The translations under genes and the position numbers were made by a program. DNA of 64,000 bases from Clostridia bacterium (GTDB taxonomy: Bacteria > Bacillota > Clostridia > Oscillospirales > RGIG8002), in assembly GCA_017620395.1 (NCBI GenBank), contig JAFZQJ010000006.1:20006-84005 (forward strand), in the 5' to 3' direction. How positions within the stretch are numbered: position 1 is the stretch's first letter; each line of letters begins with the position of its first letter. Below are positions 16,476-24,317 of the stretch, one piece after another. The notes under the pieces are model-generated. The model was not told where the DNA came from, searched no databases, and saw only the letters and a list, made by a program, of their open reading frames with translations.

Positions 16476-17489
16476 ATGTCGCTGACGTCGCAAAAAGTGC
16501 TGAAACTGCTCAAAGAGGCGGGCGGAGAATACGTCTCCGGCGAAAAAATAGCGCAGCAGCTGGGAGTTACCCGCTGCAGCGTCTGGAAGGCCGTCCTGCA
16601 GCTTAAAAAAGAAGGGAATATGATCTATTCCGTCACGAACAAGGGCTATTGCCTCAACTTTTCCCCCGACCTTATCGACGCGGAGGGCATAAAGGCGAAT
16701 CTGCCGCGCGAATTCGCGGGGGTCGATATCAGGCTCGTCGACAAGACCGGCTCGACCAACGCCGTGCTCCGCGCGCTCGCGGACGAGGGAGCGCCCTCCG
16801 GCACCGTCGTCATCGCGCGCGAGCAGACCGCCGGCAGAGGCAGGCAGGGCAAGAGCTTCGAGAGCGAACGAGACTGCGGTATCTATATGAGCCTGCTCAT
16901 CCGTCCCGCGCTCGAGGCGAACGACGCCTCCTTCGTGACCACCCTCGCGGGAGTCGCGTTCTGCAAGGCGATCGCCGCTTCGACTTCGCTGAAGCCCGCG
17001 ATCAAGTGGACTAACGACATAGTTTCCGGCGGCAAAAAGGTCGGCGGCATACTCACCGAGCTGACGATGAATATGGAGGCGGGCTGCCCCGCGTACTGCA
17101 TAGTCGGCGTCGGGATAAACACCGTAACGCCTCCCGGCGGCTACGACGCGTCCATCCGCAATATCGCCGGCTCGATAGAGGAGCTTACCGGCAAGGCGCC
17201 GGAGCCGAACGTCCTCGCGGCGTCGCTCATCGAGCACTTCTACGCCGCCTACTTCGGCAGCGCGCAGGTGAAGTTCGGGCAGTCCGACGCTGTCGAATGG
17301 CAGCGCGGCTACATAGTCGACGAGGCGCGCGACCTTTCCGCCGTCATCGGCCAGGAGGTCGAGGTCGTCACCGTCAAGGAGTCCTTCCGCGGCACCGCGA
17401 TCGACATTTCCGACACCGGCAGTCTGATCGTCGCGTCCAACGGCGAATACAGGGAGTTCCGCTTCGGCGAAGTGCATATAATTCTTTGA
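16476..17489 (+). CDS. birA: Biotin-protein ligase / biotin operon repressor
   Basis: 337 residues with all three parts of bifunctional BirA: an N-terminal winged HTH (residues about 1-60), a catalytic domain with G-R-G-R-Q-G-K and K-W-T-N-D-I plus K-V-G-G-I-L-T-E, and the small C-terminal SH3-like domain. It activates biotin as biotinyl-AMP, biotinylates carboxylase carriers and represses biotin genes. No biotin biosynthesis or transport gene is in the window. Start ATG 16476 is preferred over the GTG nine bases upstream because GGGGG lies about eight bases before it. Confidence 0.92.
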   Translation: MSLTSQKVLKLLKEAGGEYVSGEKIAQQLGVTRCSVWKAVLQLKKEGNMIYSVTNKGYCLNFSPDLIDAEGIKANLPREFAGVDIRLVDKTGSTNAVLRALADEGAPSGTVVIAREQTAGRGRQGKSFESERDCGIYMSLLIRPALEANDASFVTTLAGVAFCKAIAASTSLKPAIKWTNDIVSGGKKVGGILTELTMNMEAGCPAYCIVGVGINTVTPPGGYDASIRNIAGSIEELTGKAPEPNVLAASLIEHFYAAYFGSAQVKFGQSDAVEWQRGYIVDEARDLSAVIGQEVEVVTVKESFRGTAIDISDTGSLIVASNGEYREFRFGEVHIIL

Positions 17490-17521
17490 TAATTGCGAAA
17501 TAACGAACGGAGGCGAATGAA

Positions 17522-18157
17522 ATGATAGAGCTTATGCGCACCTCGGTTATGAACTTCGAGAACGCGATACGCGGGGCGCGAAACCCGCTCAACAGCTGGG
17601 CGCGAAGCGACAGCTATTATGACGAAAACGGCAACTACGTCCTGGGCGAAAACGACCTTTCCCTCGCCGTCCGCCTCTGCAAGAGCGGCAGCGACCACCG
17701 CAAGTTCGTACGCCAGATATTCGTTTCCGTGGACATCAACGCGCCGCTTTACTGGTGGAAGGAATACGATACTTACAAGGTCGGCACCGTCGCCAACTCC
17801 TGCAGCACGATGCATAAGATCCACAGCAAGCCCTTCTCGATGGACGATATGAGCGTCGACCGCATGGACGAAGCGAGCAAGGCGGTTATGCAGCAGGTCG
17901 TCGACCGGCTGGAGGCGCTCCGGCTCGAGTATAACGAAACGAAGGATAAAGCCCTCTGGTACAGTATGATACAGCTGCTCCCGTCGAGCTATAACCAGAT
18001 GCGCACCTGCACGCTGAACTACGAGACGCTGATAAACATCCACCACGCCCGCCGCAGCCACAAGCTGGACGAGTGGCACGTCTTCTGCTCCTGGATAGAG
18101 TCTCTGCCTTACGCCAAAGAGCTCATCACCGGCATTTACGACGGGGAACAGGAATAA
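17522..18157 (+). CDS. Conserved protein, possibly ThyX-like
   Basis: 211 residues, soluble. Distinct features are K-S-G-S-D-H-R-K-F-V-R-Q, a Trp/Tyr-rich core (A-P-L-Y-W-W-K-E-Y-D-T-Y-K), N-S-C-S-T-M-H-K, and L-N-Y-E-T-L followed by H-K-L-D-E-W-H-V-F. I associate this layout with a clostridial and phage family distantly related to FAD-dependent thymidylate synthases, but the classic R-H-R-x7-S motif is not plainly present, so catalysis is unproven. ATG 17522 follows ACGGAGG. It lies 32 bases after birA and probably shares its transcript. Confidence 0.5.
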   Translation: MIELMRTSVMNFENAIRGARNPLNSWARSDSYYDENGNYVLGENDLSLAVRLCKSGSDHRKFVRQIFVSVDINAPLYWWKEYDTYKVGTVANSCSTMHKIHSKPFSMDDMSVDRMDEASKAVMQQVVDRLEALRLEYNETKDKALWYSMIQLLPSSYNQMRTCTLNYETLINIHHARRSHKLDEWHVFCSWIESLPYAKELITGIYDGEQE

Positions 18158-18172
18158 TAACGCAAGCGTTTA

Positions 18173-18212
18173 TGTCATCCTGAGCGAGCGCGAAGCGCGA
18201 GTCGAAGGATCT
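18173..18212. repeat. Copy of a TGTCATCCTGAGCG-type intergenic repeat
   Basis: The string begins TGTCATCCTGAGCG, contains the palindromic core GCGCGAAGCGCG and ends GTCGAAGGATCT. Near-identical short repeats of this form occur between genes in many bacterial genomes (recalled knowledge, not searched). It lies between the ThyX-like gene and the converging cotF. Confidence 0.6.
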
Positions 18213-18269
18213 TAAAGACGAGCTATCCTTTTCGGCGTAACGCATTGAAAGAAAACGAACACAAAAACC

Positions 18270-18297
18270 AAAGCGGCTTCCGGTCGGAAGCCGCTTT
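18270..18297. terminator. Bidirectional terminator
   Basis: Perfect 12-bp stem AAAGCGGCTTCC with loop GGTC, just past the cotF stop on the minus strand and after the + strand ThyX-like gene. Confidence 0.75.
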
Positions 18298-18304
18298 AGC
18301 GTAT

Positions 18305-18763
18305 TCAGTTGACCTGATACATACCGTTGACGCTCATATAGTCGTAGAGCGTTTTGCCGTGGTTCTGCTCCTGCTTCTGGATGGCGTTCAGCACGTTGCG
18401 GACGCCCTCGTCACGGAACTCGAAAATGCAGGTGTCATAGAGCGAGGACGTGTGCTTCTCTCCGGTCAGCAGGTCGGTGCAGAGGTAGCAGTCGTCGTGC
18501 TTCTCCGGCGATTCGGAGGCGTAGCATTGAGTGAAGCCGGAGGGGATGCTGCCGCCCGCGGCGCTGACCTGCGGGATCCTGCCCTCGCCGATCTGGTCGA
18601 GGTAGCTTAAATGCTGTCCCTCGGCGGAGGAGAGCTGCGTGAAAAGGTTTTTGAGCTGTCCGTCGTGGGCGCATCGGGCGTGCTTGTCGTATTTCTCGAT
18701 GCAGAGCTTTTCCTGCTCCTTCATCTCGTTGAGCAGGGAGGATTCTTTTTGAGATAACTGCAT
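18305..18763 (-). CDS. CotF-type spore coat protein
   Basis: 152 residues, helical, ferritin-like in pattern. Family marks are L-S-Q-K-E near the N-terminus, K-E-Q-E-K-L-C-I-E-K-Y, the central Cys pair in D-D-C-Y-L-C-T-D-L-L-T-G-E-K-H, and the end E-Q-N-H-G-K-T-L-Y-D-Y-M. CotF-domain proteins are found in the spore coat of Bacilli and Clostridia. This supports the view that the organism is a spore former. Single-gene unit between two terminators; ATG 18763 follows AGGTG. A mother-cell sigma promoter was not identified with confidence. Confidence 0.8.
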   Translation of the reverse strand: MQLSQKESSLLNEMKEQEKLCIEKYDKHARCAHDGQLKNLFTQLSSAEGQHLSYLDQIGEGRIPQVSAAGGSIPSGFTQCYASESPEKHDDCYLCTDLLTGEKHTSSLYDTCIFEFRDEGVRNVLNAIQKQEQNHGKTLYDYMSVNGMYQVN

Positions 18764-18828
18764 AATTTCACCTGTCCTTTCGCGCTTATTATGCGCGCTC
18801 AAGGCGCGAATATGCGGAATGTAAGAAT

Positions 18829-18861
18829 AAAAAAAGAACGCCCGGCGGGCGTTCTTTTTTT
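18829..18861. terminator. Bidirectional terminator
   Basis: Stem AAAGAACGCCC/GGGCGTTCTTT flanked by A and T runs; ends the zinc ABC operon on the minus strand. Confidence 0.85.
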
Positions 18862-18869
18862 ATTCCGTT

Positions 18870-19721
18870 CTATTGCTTTTTCCTTCTCACTGCCCGCTTT
18901 ATTCCCGCGGCGGCGCAGAAGCAGCCGAAGACGGCGAGCTCGGTGAGCACTATCGCCGCGCCGTAGGGGAGCTCCAGCGCGTAGGAGACGACGCTCCCGA
19001 TAAAGAAGCTGCACACGCTCATTACCGCCGCCGTGGCCGTTACGCTGCGGAACGTGCCGAAGACGCGCATCGCGGAGAGCGCGGGGATTATCAGCAGCGC
19101 GGAGATGAGCAGCGCGCCCATCAGCCGCATCCCGAGCACTACGGTGACCGCGGTAAGCACCGAGATCAGCGCGTTTATCAGCCCCGTCCGCGCGCCGGAC
19201 GCCTTCGCGAAGGTCTCGTCGAAGGTGACGGCGAAGACGCGGTTATAGAGCAGTATGAAGGAAACGATGACCGCTGCCGCGAGCGCGATGCTCGCCGGCA
19301 GGTCGGAGGATTTGATGAAAAGCGCACTGCTTCCGAAAAGATAATTCGAAAGCTCGCTGTTTGAGTTGCCCGAAAGATAGGAGATCACCACGCCCGCGGC
19401 TAGCGCGCCCGCGGAGATCAGCGCGATGGCGGCGTCGCCCTTGATGCGCCTGCTGTTGCCGAGCCGGAGCAGCAGGAACGCGGCGGCGACGGTGACGGGT
19501 ATCGCGACCGCGAGCGGCGCGGCGTTCAGAGCGGCGGCGACGGCGAGCGCGCCGAAGCCGACGTGAGAGAGCCCGTCGCCTATCATCGAGAAACGCTTGA
19601 GCACGAGCGAAACTCCGAGCAGCGCGGCGCAGAGCGAAATGAGCGTGCCGACTATGACGGCGCGGGTCATGAATCCGAGCGAGAACATCTCGCGTATCGT
19701 GTCAATCATGGCGGTGCTCAC
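18870..19721 (-). CDS. znuB: Metal ABC transporter permease (ZnuB-like)
   Basis: 283 residues with about eight to nine membrane helices. Typical ABC-3 family features: S-L-V-L-K-R-F-S-M-I-G-D-G-L-S-H-V-G in the first third and the G-L-I-N-A-L / L-L-I-S-A-L-L-I-I-P segments later. It forms the membrane channel for zinc or manganese import with the ATPase and binding protein encoded just upstream. Its start overlaps the end of the ATPase gene by 20 bases. Zinc is the more likely substrate given the binding protein, but manganese cannot be excluded. Confidence 0.85.
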   Translation of the reverse strand: MSTAMIDTIREMFSLGFMTRAVIVGTLISLCAALLGVSLVLKRFSMIGDGLSHVGFGALAVAAALNAAPLAVAIPVTVAAAFLLLRLGNSRRIKGDAAIALISAGALAAGVVISYLSGNSNSELSNYLFGSSALFIKSSDLPASIALAAAVIVSFILLYNRVFAVTFDETFAKASGARTGLINALISVLTAVTVVLGMRLMGALLISALLIIPALSAMRVFGTFRSVTATAAVMSVCSFFIGSVVSYALELPYGAAIVLTELAVFGCFCAAAGIKRAVRRKKQ

Positions 19722-20400
19722 CTCCCGAGAAACGGCGGCAGTCGTCGCATTCGAGGTAGTCTCCGGTCGGGCCGAAGAAGTTGTGGTTGTCGTGCAGGTG
19801 GAGCATATGCGTCGCCTTTTCGAGCGCTTCGCCGACGTCGTGGGTGACCATTATGACGGTGATGCCCTTATCGTGCAGGGTGTCTATGACGGAATAAAGC
19901 TCGCGGGTGACTATCGGATCGAGTCCCGCGGTCGGCTCGTCGAGCAGGAGCAGTCGCTCCGTGCCGCAGAGCGCCCTCGCGAGCAGCACGCGCTGCTGCT
20001 GACCGCCCGAAAGCTCGCGGAAGCTGCGCCGCGCGAGGCCTTCGATGCCCATCAGCTTCATATTGTCCGCGCAGCGCGCCTTCTCGCGCTTCGTGTGAAA
20101 CGGCAGGCGGCCGCGGCAGCCGGAGAGCACTACCTCGCGCACGCTTGCGGGGAAGTCGCTCTGCGCCTCCGTCCGCTGCGGGAGGTAGCCGATCTGCGTG
20201 GGCTTCAGCCCGTCGCCGAACTCTATGCTCCCGCGCTGCGGCTTTTTCAGCCCGAGCAGCGCCTTGACGAGCGTCGATTTGCCGCTTCCGTTCTCGCCGA
20301 CGACGCAGAGGAAGTCGCCTTCGCCGACGTGGAAGGTGAGGCCGGAGAGCACCTGCCGCCCTTCGTATTCAAAAGAAAGATCTTCGCATTTTATCAGCAT
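19702..20400 (-). CDS. znuC: Metal ABC transporter ATP-binding protein (ZnuC-like)
   Basis: 232 residues. Walker A G-E-N-G-S-G-K-S-T, signature [14 protein letters not shown], Walker B L-L-L-L-D-E-P-T-A-G-L-D and switch H (V-T-H-D) are all present. It lies between the binding-protein gene (14-base gap) and the permease gene (20-base overlap). The C-terminus ends with a His/Asp/Cys-rich tail (E-C-D-D-C-R-R-F, G-E-H-R-H-D) and an inner H-M-L-H-L-H-D-N-H, a plausible metal-binding extension. Confidence 0.88.
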   Translation of the reverse strand: MLIKCEDLSFEYEGRQVLSGLTFHVGEGDFLCVVGENGSGKSTLVKALLGLKKPQRGSIEFGDGLKPTQIGYLPQRTEAQSDFPASVREVVLSGCRGRLPFHTKREKARCADNMKLMGIEGLARRSFRELSGGQQQRVLLARALCGTERLLLLDEPTAGLDPIVTRELYSVIDTLHDKGITVIMVTHDVGEALEKATHMLHLHDNHNFFGPTGDYLECDDCRRFSGGEHRHD

Positions 20401-20414
20401 GGCGTTTCTCCCGT

Positions 20415-21380
20415 TCAGTCGGAGTTTTTCAGCGTTTCGAGGTTCTCGCGCATGAAGTCGAGGTAGCCCCTGCCGGAGTCGAACTCCCTGCGCGTGACGC
20501 GGTGGCAGGAGTGTAGCAGGGCGGTTTCTCCGCCGACCTCGTCGGCTATGCTTTCGGCGGCGGTCGTGTCCGCGCCCTCGGCGTAATAGATGGTCCTGAC
20601 GCCGTTCGCCTTCGCCTTTTCTATCAGCGTTTTTATCGTTTTCGCGCTCGGCTCGGTGTAGTCGGCGCAGCCGGGGAAGGCGGCGTAGTATTCCACGCCG
20701 TATTCGGCGGTGAAGTAGCGGAAGGGGAAGCGGTCGCCGAATATCAGCGGCTCCTTATGCTCCGCGAAGTACGCGGCGAAGCCATTGTCGAGCTTTTCGA
20801 GCTCGAGTTCGTAAGCGGAGCAGAGCGCGCGGTTGAAGCCGGGTACGATGTCGGAGGCCGCGTCCGCTATCGCCTCGCAGATGCGCCTCGCGTTGGCGGG
20901 GGAGGTCCAGATGTGCGGATCCCAGCCGCCGTCGGCCTCGCCCTCCATGCCCTCGACGAGCTGCTCCTTCAGCGGCGCGACGAAGTCGATGAGCTTCAGC
21001 GCGTTGACCTGCGCGTCGGCGGAGTCGAGAAGCTGCTGAAACGCGCCGTCCTCCTCGCCGCCTGTGTAGACGAAGAGCGCGCATTCGTTGACGAGCTTGA
21101 CGTCCTTCGGCGTCGGCTCGTAGGAATGGCTGTCCGATCCGGGCGGCACGAGCAGGACTACGTTCACCGCGTCGCCGCAGACGTTCTTCGCGAAATCGTA
21201 ATAGGGGAATATCGTCGCGACTACCGTCGGCTTGCCGTCGTCGATCTCCCTTTCGTTTACCGTTTCGCCGCAGGCGCAGAGCCCGAGGCAGAACGCCGCA
21301 GCGAGCAGCAGCGCCGTCAGCCGGAGCGCTCCGCGCCGTCCCGCGGGCCGCGTGTTTTTTTTTTCGTTTCCTCGTTTCAA
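20415..21380 (-). CDS. znuA: Zinc-type ABC transporter substrate-binding lipoprotein (ZnuA-like)
   Basis: About 321 residues from TTG 21380; an in-frame ATG at 21413 would coincide with the predicted transcription start and lies inside the operator, whereas TTG 21380 has GGAAG seven bases upstream and a proper basic signal peptide after it. Lipobox G-L-C-A-C. The cluster A-I binding protein shows H-S-Y-E-P-T-P and D-P-H-I-W ligand regions; where many ZnuA proteins have a third His, this one has G-D-R-F-P-F-R-Y-F, as in a clostridial subgroup. It delivers metal to the permease encoded two genes downstream. Confidence 0.85.
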   Translation of the reverse strand: MKRGNEKKNTRPAGRRGALRLTALLLAAAFCLGLCACGETVNEREIDDGKPTVVATIFPYYDFAKNVCGDAVNVVLLVPPGSDSHSYEPTPKDVKLVNECALFVYTGGEEDGAFQQLLDSADAQVNALKLIDFVAPLKEQLVEGMEGEADGGWDPHIWTSPANARRICEAIADAASDIVPGFNRALCSAYELELEKLDNGFAAYFAEHKEPLIFGDRFPFRYFTAEYGVEYYAAFPGCADYTEPSAKTIKTLIEKAKANGVRTIYYAEGADTTAAESIADEVGGETALLHSCHRVTRREFDSGRGYLDFMRENLETLKNSD

Positions 21381-21393
21381 AGTATCACTTCCG

Positions 21394-21416
21394 AAAATGA
21401 AAACTATTTTCATTTT
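21394..21416. promoter_or_regulatory. Fur/Zur-family operator
   Basis: Perfect palindrome AAAATGAAAA-CTA-TTTTCATTTT. The core TGAAAACTATTTTCA resembles the 7-1-7 boxes of Fur-family repressors. It sits at the predicted transcription start of znuACB, a position fit for repression. Zur is the most likely reader, by inference. Confidence 0.7.
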
Positions 21417-21419
21417 GTG

Positions 21420-21448
21420 ATTTTATCACCGCTTTCCGCTTTTGTCAA
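21420..21448 (-). promoter_or_regulatory. Promoter of the zinc ABC operon
   Basis: Minus strand TTGACA, 17-bp spacer, TAAAAT; abuts the palindromic operator. Confidence 0.8.
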
Positions 21449-21478
21449 GCGCAAAAGGGGAGAAATAACGCGCCGCTA

Positions 21479-21507
21479 TTGCATTTTTCGGAAAAAAGTG
21501 CTACAAT
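21479..21507 (+). promoter_or_regulatory. Promoter of the DUF308 gene
   Basis: TTGCAT, 17-bp spacer, TACAAT, 36 bases upstream of ATG 21543. Confidence 0.7.
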
Positions 21508-21542
21508 AGACCGTCAGAAATAAAATGAGAGAGGTAAATATC

Positions 21543-22220
21543 ATGAGCGAAACAAAAACTGCCGCGAAATCGTTCAAGTGGGACCGCATCATAACCGGAG
21601 TTCTCGCGATAATCATCGGAGTACTCTTCATTATTTTCAACAAGGAATCCGCTAACGTGCTCTGCATCATTTCCGGTATAATCCTGCTTCTTATCGGAGT
21701 CGTCGCCGCCGTATCGTCATTTTCAGACGGCGCCATGCTCGGCAGGTATTCGCTGATGCTCGGCATCGCGCTCGCGCTTGCCGGCGCGCTCTGCATCCTT
21801 CGACCGACTATGATAACAAACGTTCTCAGCGCGATCTTCGGCATAATAATCGCCGTTGACGGCGCGTTAACCTTCATCGACGCGATCGACTGCGCCAGAG
21901 CGAAGATGAAGGAGTGGCGCATACTGATGCTCATCTCTGTCGTTTCCATAGCGCTCGGCGCGGTGATAATGTTCGTCGAGAGCACCGCGATAATGATCCT
22001 CGCCGGCGTCTTCCTCATCATCGAAGGCATAATCGACATCGTGATAATCAGCCTGTTCGGCAAGAAGATCAGGAGAGCGAAGAAGATAGTCGCCGAGGTC
22101 GTCAGCGTCGAATCCGCCGAAGCCGAGCCCGTCCGCGCCGAAGCCGCGCAGGTCGCCGAGGCGAAGACCGAGGCCGAAGTCGACGACGTCATCAGCGACG
22201 TTCCGAAGGTGGAGGACTGA
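21543..22220 (+). CDS. DUF308 (HdeD-like) membrane protein
   Basis: About 225 residues with six membrane helices arranged as three helix pairs, the pattern of the HdeD/DUF308 family, then a C-terminal cytoplasmic tail of about 40 residues rich in Ala, Glu and Val (E-A-E-P-V-R-A-E-A-A-Q-V-A-E-A). HdeD in enterobacteria is linked to acid resistance; the role in Firmicutes is not settled. ATG 21543 is preferred over 21525, which overlaps the GAGAGG ribosome binding site. Confidence 0.75.
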   Translation: MSETKTAAKSFKWDRIITGVLAIIIGVLFIIFNKESANVLCIISGIILLLIGVVAAVSSFSDGAMLGRYSLMLGIALALAGALCILRPTMITNVLSAIFGIIIAVDGALTFIDAIDCARAKMKEWRILMLISVVSIALGAVIMFVESTAIMILAGVFLIIEGIIDIVIISLFGKKIRRAKKIVAEVVSVESAEAEPVRAEAAQVAEAKTEAEVDDVISDVPKVED

Positions 22221-22239
22221 CCACGCGTAAACGTTGAAA

Positions 22240-22304
22240 GCGCCGCGGAGTCCGCGCGCCGTCCCATCCCGGCGGAGGGGCAGGCGGAGAAGCGGACGCG
22301 GCGC
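22240..22304 (+). promoter_or_regulatory. Structured leader upstream of the ECF S component
   Basis: GCGCCGC and GTCCGC, split by a GGA bulge, pair with GCGGAC and GCGGCGC 40 bases downstream, giving a 13-bp bulged stem that closes a G/C-rich inner region. It lies 55 bases before the start of a vitamin-type transporter. It does not fit any riboswitch class I know by eye, so its identity is open. Confidence 0.35.
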
Positions 22305-22358
22305 CGGACGTATATTCACACGCCGCATCCCGCAGGGAGCGACAGTAAGGAGTAAATT

Positions 22359-22946
22359 ATGAACAAAAACACAAAGCGCATCAGAAACCTTGTTTTGCTG
22401 GCGATACTCGCCGCGCTCATCGTCGGCCTGCAGTTCATCGGCGGGATCAGCATAGGTCCCTTTTCGATAACGCTGACGCTGATACCGATTGTCGTCGGCG
22501 CGATACTGCTCGGGCCGGTGTTCGGCGCGGTTCTCGGACTGGTTTTCGGGCTGATCGTCTCGATTTTCTCTATCACGGGCCGCGATCCGGGCGGACAAAT
22601 GGTTTTCGCCGCGAGCCCGGTGATCGCTTGGGCGCTCTGCCTGCTGAAAGGCGCGGCGGCGGGTTTCCTGCCCGCGGTCGTCTACCGCGCGGTGAAGCAA
22701 AAGACGCTCGCCGCGTATCTCGCTTCGATGACCGCGCCGGTCGCGAATACCGGCATATTCATCGTCGGGATACTGCTTTTCTTCCGTCCGCTGCTTGAAA
22801 CCTGGGCGGGCGGTCAGAACGCGCTTGTCTACGCGATAACGGGCCTCGCCGGAATAAACTTCCTTATCGAATTCGCCGTCGCGGTGTTATTTGCCCCGGC
22901 GGTAGCGCTCGTCGTCAAGAGCGTGGGGAAGTCGTATTTTGAGTAA
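22359..22946 (+). CDS. ECF transporter S component, substrate unknown
   Basis: 195 residues, about five to six membrane helices. The N-terminal helix with A-A-L-I-V-G-L-Q, the I-G-P-F-S-I-T-L-T-L-I-P-I-V-V-G loop and the G-P-V-F-G-A-V-L-G-L-V-F-G motif are typical of substrate-specific subunits of energy-coupling factor transporters. The shared ECF A, A' and T subunits are not in this window, as expected for group II systems. Substrate cannot be decided; riboflavin, pantothenate or another cofactor precursor are options. RBS AAGGAG. Confidence 0.75.
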   Translation: MNKNTKRIRNLVLLAILAALIVGLQFIGGISIGPFSITLTLIPIVVGAILLGPVFGAVLGLVFGLIVSIFSITGRDPGGQMVFAASPVIAWALCLLKGAAAGFLPAVVYRAVKQKTLAAYLASMTAPVANTGIFIVGILLFFRPLLETWAGGQNALVYAITGLAGINFLIEFAVAVLFAPAVALVVKSVGKSYFE

Positions 22947-22964
22947 CGCTCACGGAGGTGACGC

Positions 22965-23417
22965 ATGAAGCTTGTCGAAATGAACTGCCCGAGCTGCGGC
23001 GCGGACCTGAAGCTCGACGCGGACTGCGCCAAAGCCGTCTGCGAATACTGCGGCGCGTCCGTGCTCATCGACGGAGCGGAATACCGCGACGCCGAGCTCG
23101 AGGGTTACGCCTTCGAGAAGGGCAGACAGCGCGCGATGGCGGAATACGAGCCGCCCCGCCGCCGCATAACCTGGCTCTGGGTGATCGGCTGGATATTCAT
23201 GTTCCCCGCGCCGATAACGATCCTCGTCACGCGCAGCAAGACGCTGAAACAGTGGCAGAAGGCCGTTATAATCGCGCTCGCCTGGGGCGCCTATCTCGCG
23301 ATAGGGCTTTTCGGAGGCAAGAAAGAGCCGGACAAAAACGCCGGTGCTCCGCAGGCTTCGGTATCAGCCGCCGCTGACACGTCATCCGATGATTCCTCCG
23401 CAATCGAAACGCCTTAA
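22965..23417 (+). CDS. Zinc-ribbon membrane protein
   Basis: 150 residues. The N-terminus has a TFIIB-type zinc ribbon with two Cys pairs (C-P-S-C and C-E-Y-C, spaced about 20 residues), then two membrane helices (residues about 65-110) and a Ser/Asp/Ala-rich tail. Proteins of this build are common in Clostridia and have no defined function. RBS GGAGG. It follows the ECF S gene by 18 bases and probably shares its transcript. Confidence 0.7.
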   Translation: MKLVEMNCPSCGADLKLDADCAKAVCEYCGASVLIDGAEYRDAELEGYAFEKGRQRAMAEYEPPRRRITWLWVIGWIFMFPAPITILVTRSKTLKQWQKAVIIALAWGAYLAIGLFGGKKEPDKNAGAPQASVSAAADTSSDDSSAIETP

Positions 23418-23445
23418 CGCGCGGAGTGGATTATGAATACTATAT

Positions 23446-23508
23446 ACGGGGCATGCCGCCGCACGCCCCGTAAAAAAAGAACCGCGGTTAGCGCAGACTA
23501 ACCACGGT
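23446..23508 (+). other. Two hairpins ahead of the ZIP transporter gene
   Basis: ACGGGGC/GCCCCGT (23446-23471) is followed by a run of A, so it could terminate minus-strand transcription; then ACCGCGGTTAG/CTAACCACGGT (23481-23508) with one mismatch stands just before the GGAGG of the next gene. Either or both could end the upstream operon or act in the leader of zupT. Confidence 0.4.
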
Positions 23509-23528
23509 GCAGGAAACGGAGGTATCGC

Positions 23529-24308
23529 ATGAAAGAAACGCTTTTCGGACTGCTGATACCGTTTATAGGCACCGCCGCGGGCGCGGCGTGCGTCTTCTTT
23601 ATGAAAAAGGAGCTCGGCGCGGGCGTGCAGCGCGCGCTGACCGGATTCGCCGGAGGAGTTATGACCGCCGCGTCCGTGTGGAGTCTGATCATTCCGGCGA
23701 TAGAGCAGTCGGCGCACATGGGGCGCTGGTCGTTCGTTCCCGCGTTCGCGGGCTTCTGGCTGGGAGTCCTTTCCCTTTTGTTGCTCGACCGCGTGATACC
23801 GCATCTTCACAGAAACGCGAATCAGGCCGAAGGGCCTAAAAGCCGTCTGGCGAGAACGACTATGATGGTGCTCGCCGTGACGCTTCATAATATACCGGAG
23901 GGAATGGCGGTAGGCGTGGTTTGCGCGGGACTTCTGAACGGCTCGGGGGATATAACCGCCGGCGGAGCGATGGCGCTCGCGATCGGCATCGCGATACAGA
24001 ACTTCCCGGAAGGCGCGATAATCTCGATGCCGCTCCACGCGGAGGGCAAGAGCAAGAGCAGGTCGTTCGTTTACGGCGTGCTTTCCGGCGTCGTCGAGCC
24101 GGTTTTCGGCGGGCTGACGGTGCTTCTCGCGGGGCTGATAGTGCCCGCGATGCCGTATCTGCTTTCCTTTGCGGCCGGAGCGATGATTTACGTCGTTGTA
24201 GAGGAGCTGATACCGGAGATGTCCGCGGGCGAGCACTCGAATATCGGCGTGGTGCTTTTTTCGGTCGGCTTCACGGTAATGATGGCGCTCGACGTGGCGC
24301 TGGGATAG
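23529..24308 (+). CDS. zupT: ZIP-family metal transporter (ZupT-like)
   Basis: 259 residues, eight predicted membrane helices. The signature helices are intact: H-N-I-P-E-G-M-A-V-G in the fourth segment and Q-N-F-P-E-G in the fifth, which carry the His/Asn/Glu metal ligands of ZIP proteins. It imports zinc and other divalent cations without ATP. With znuACB 2 kb away, this region gathers two zinc uptake systems. ATG follows ACGGAGG. Confidence 0.88.
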   Translation: MKETLFGLLIPFIGTAAGAACVFFMKKELGAGVQRALTGFAGGVMTAASVWSLIIPAIEQSAHMGRWSFVPAFAGFWLGVLSLLLLDRVIPHLHRNANQAEGPKSRLARTTMMVLAVTLHNIPEGMAVGVVCAGLLNGSGDITAGGAMALAIGIAIQNFPEGAIISMPLHAEGKSKSRSFVYGVLSGVVEPVFGGLTVLLAGLIVPAMPYLLSFAAGAMIYVVVEELIPEMSAGEHSNIGVVLFSVGFTVMMALDVALG

Positions 24309-24317
24309 AGGTAAAAT

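Noticed and set aside
23446..23508. A metal-sensing riboswitch ahead of zupT
   Set aside because: Only two plain hairpins are seen, without the conserved core of any known metal riboswitch; kept as unassigned hairpins.
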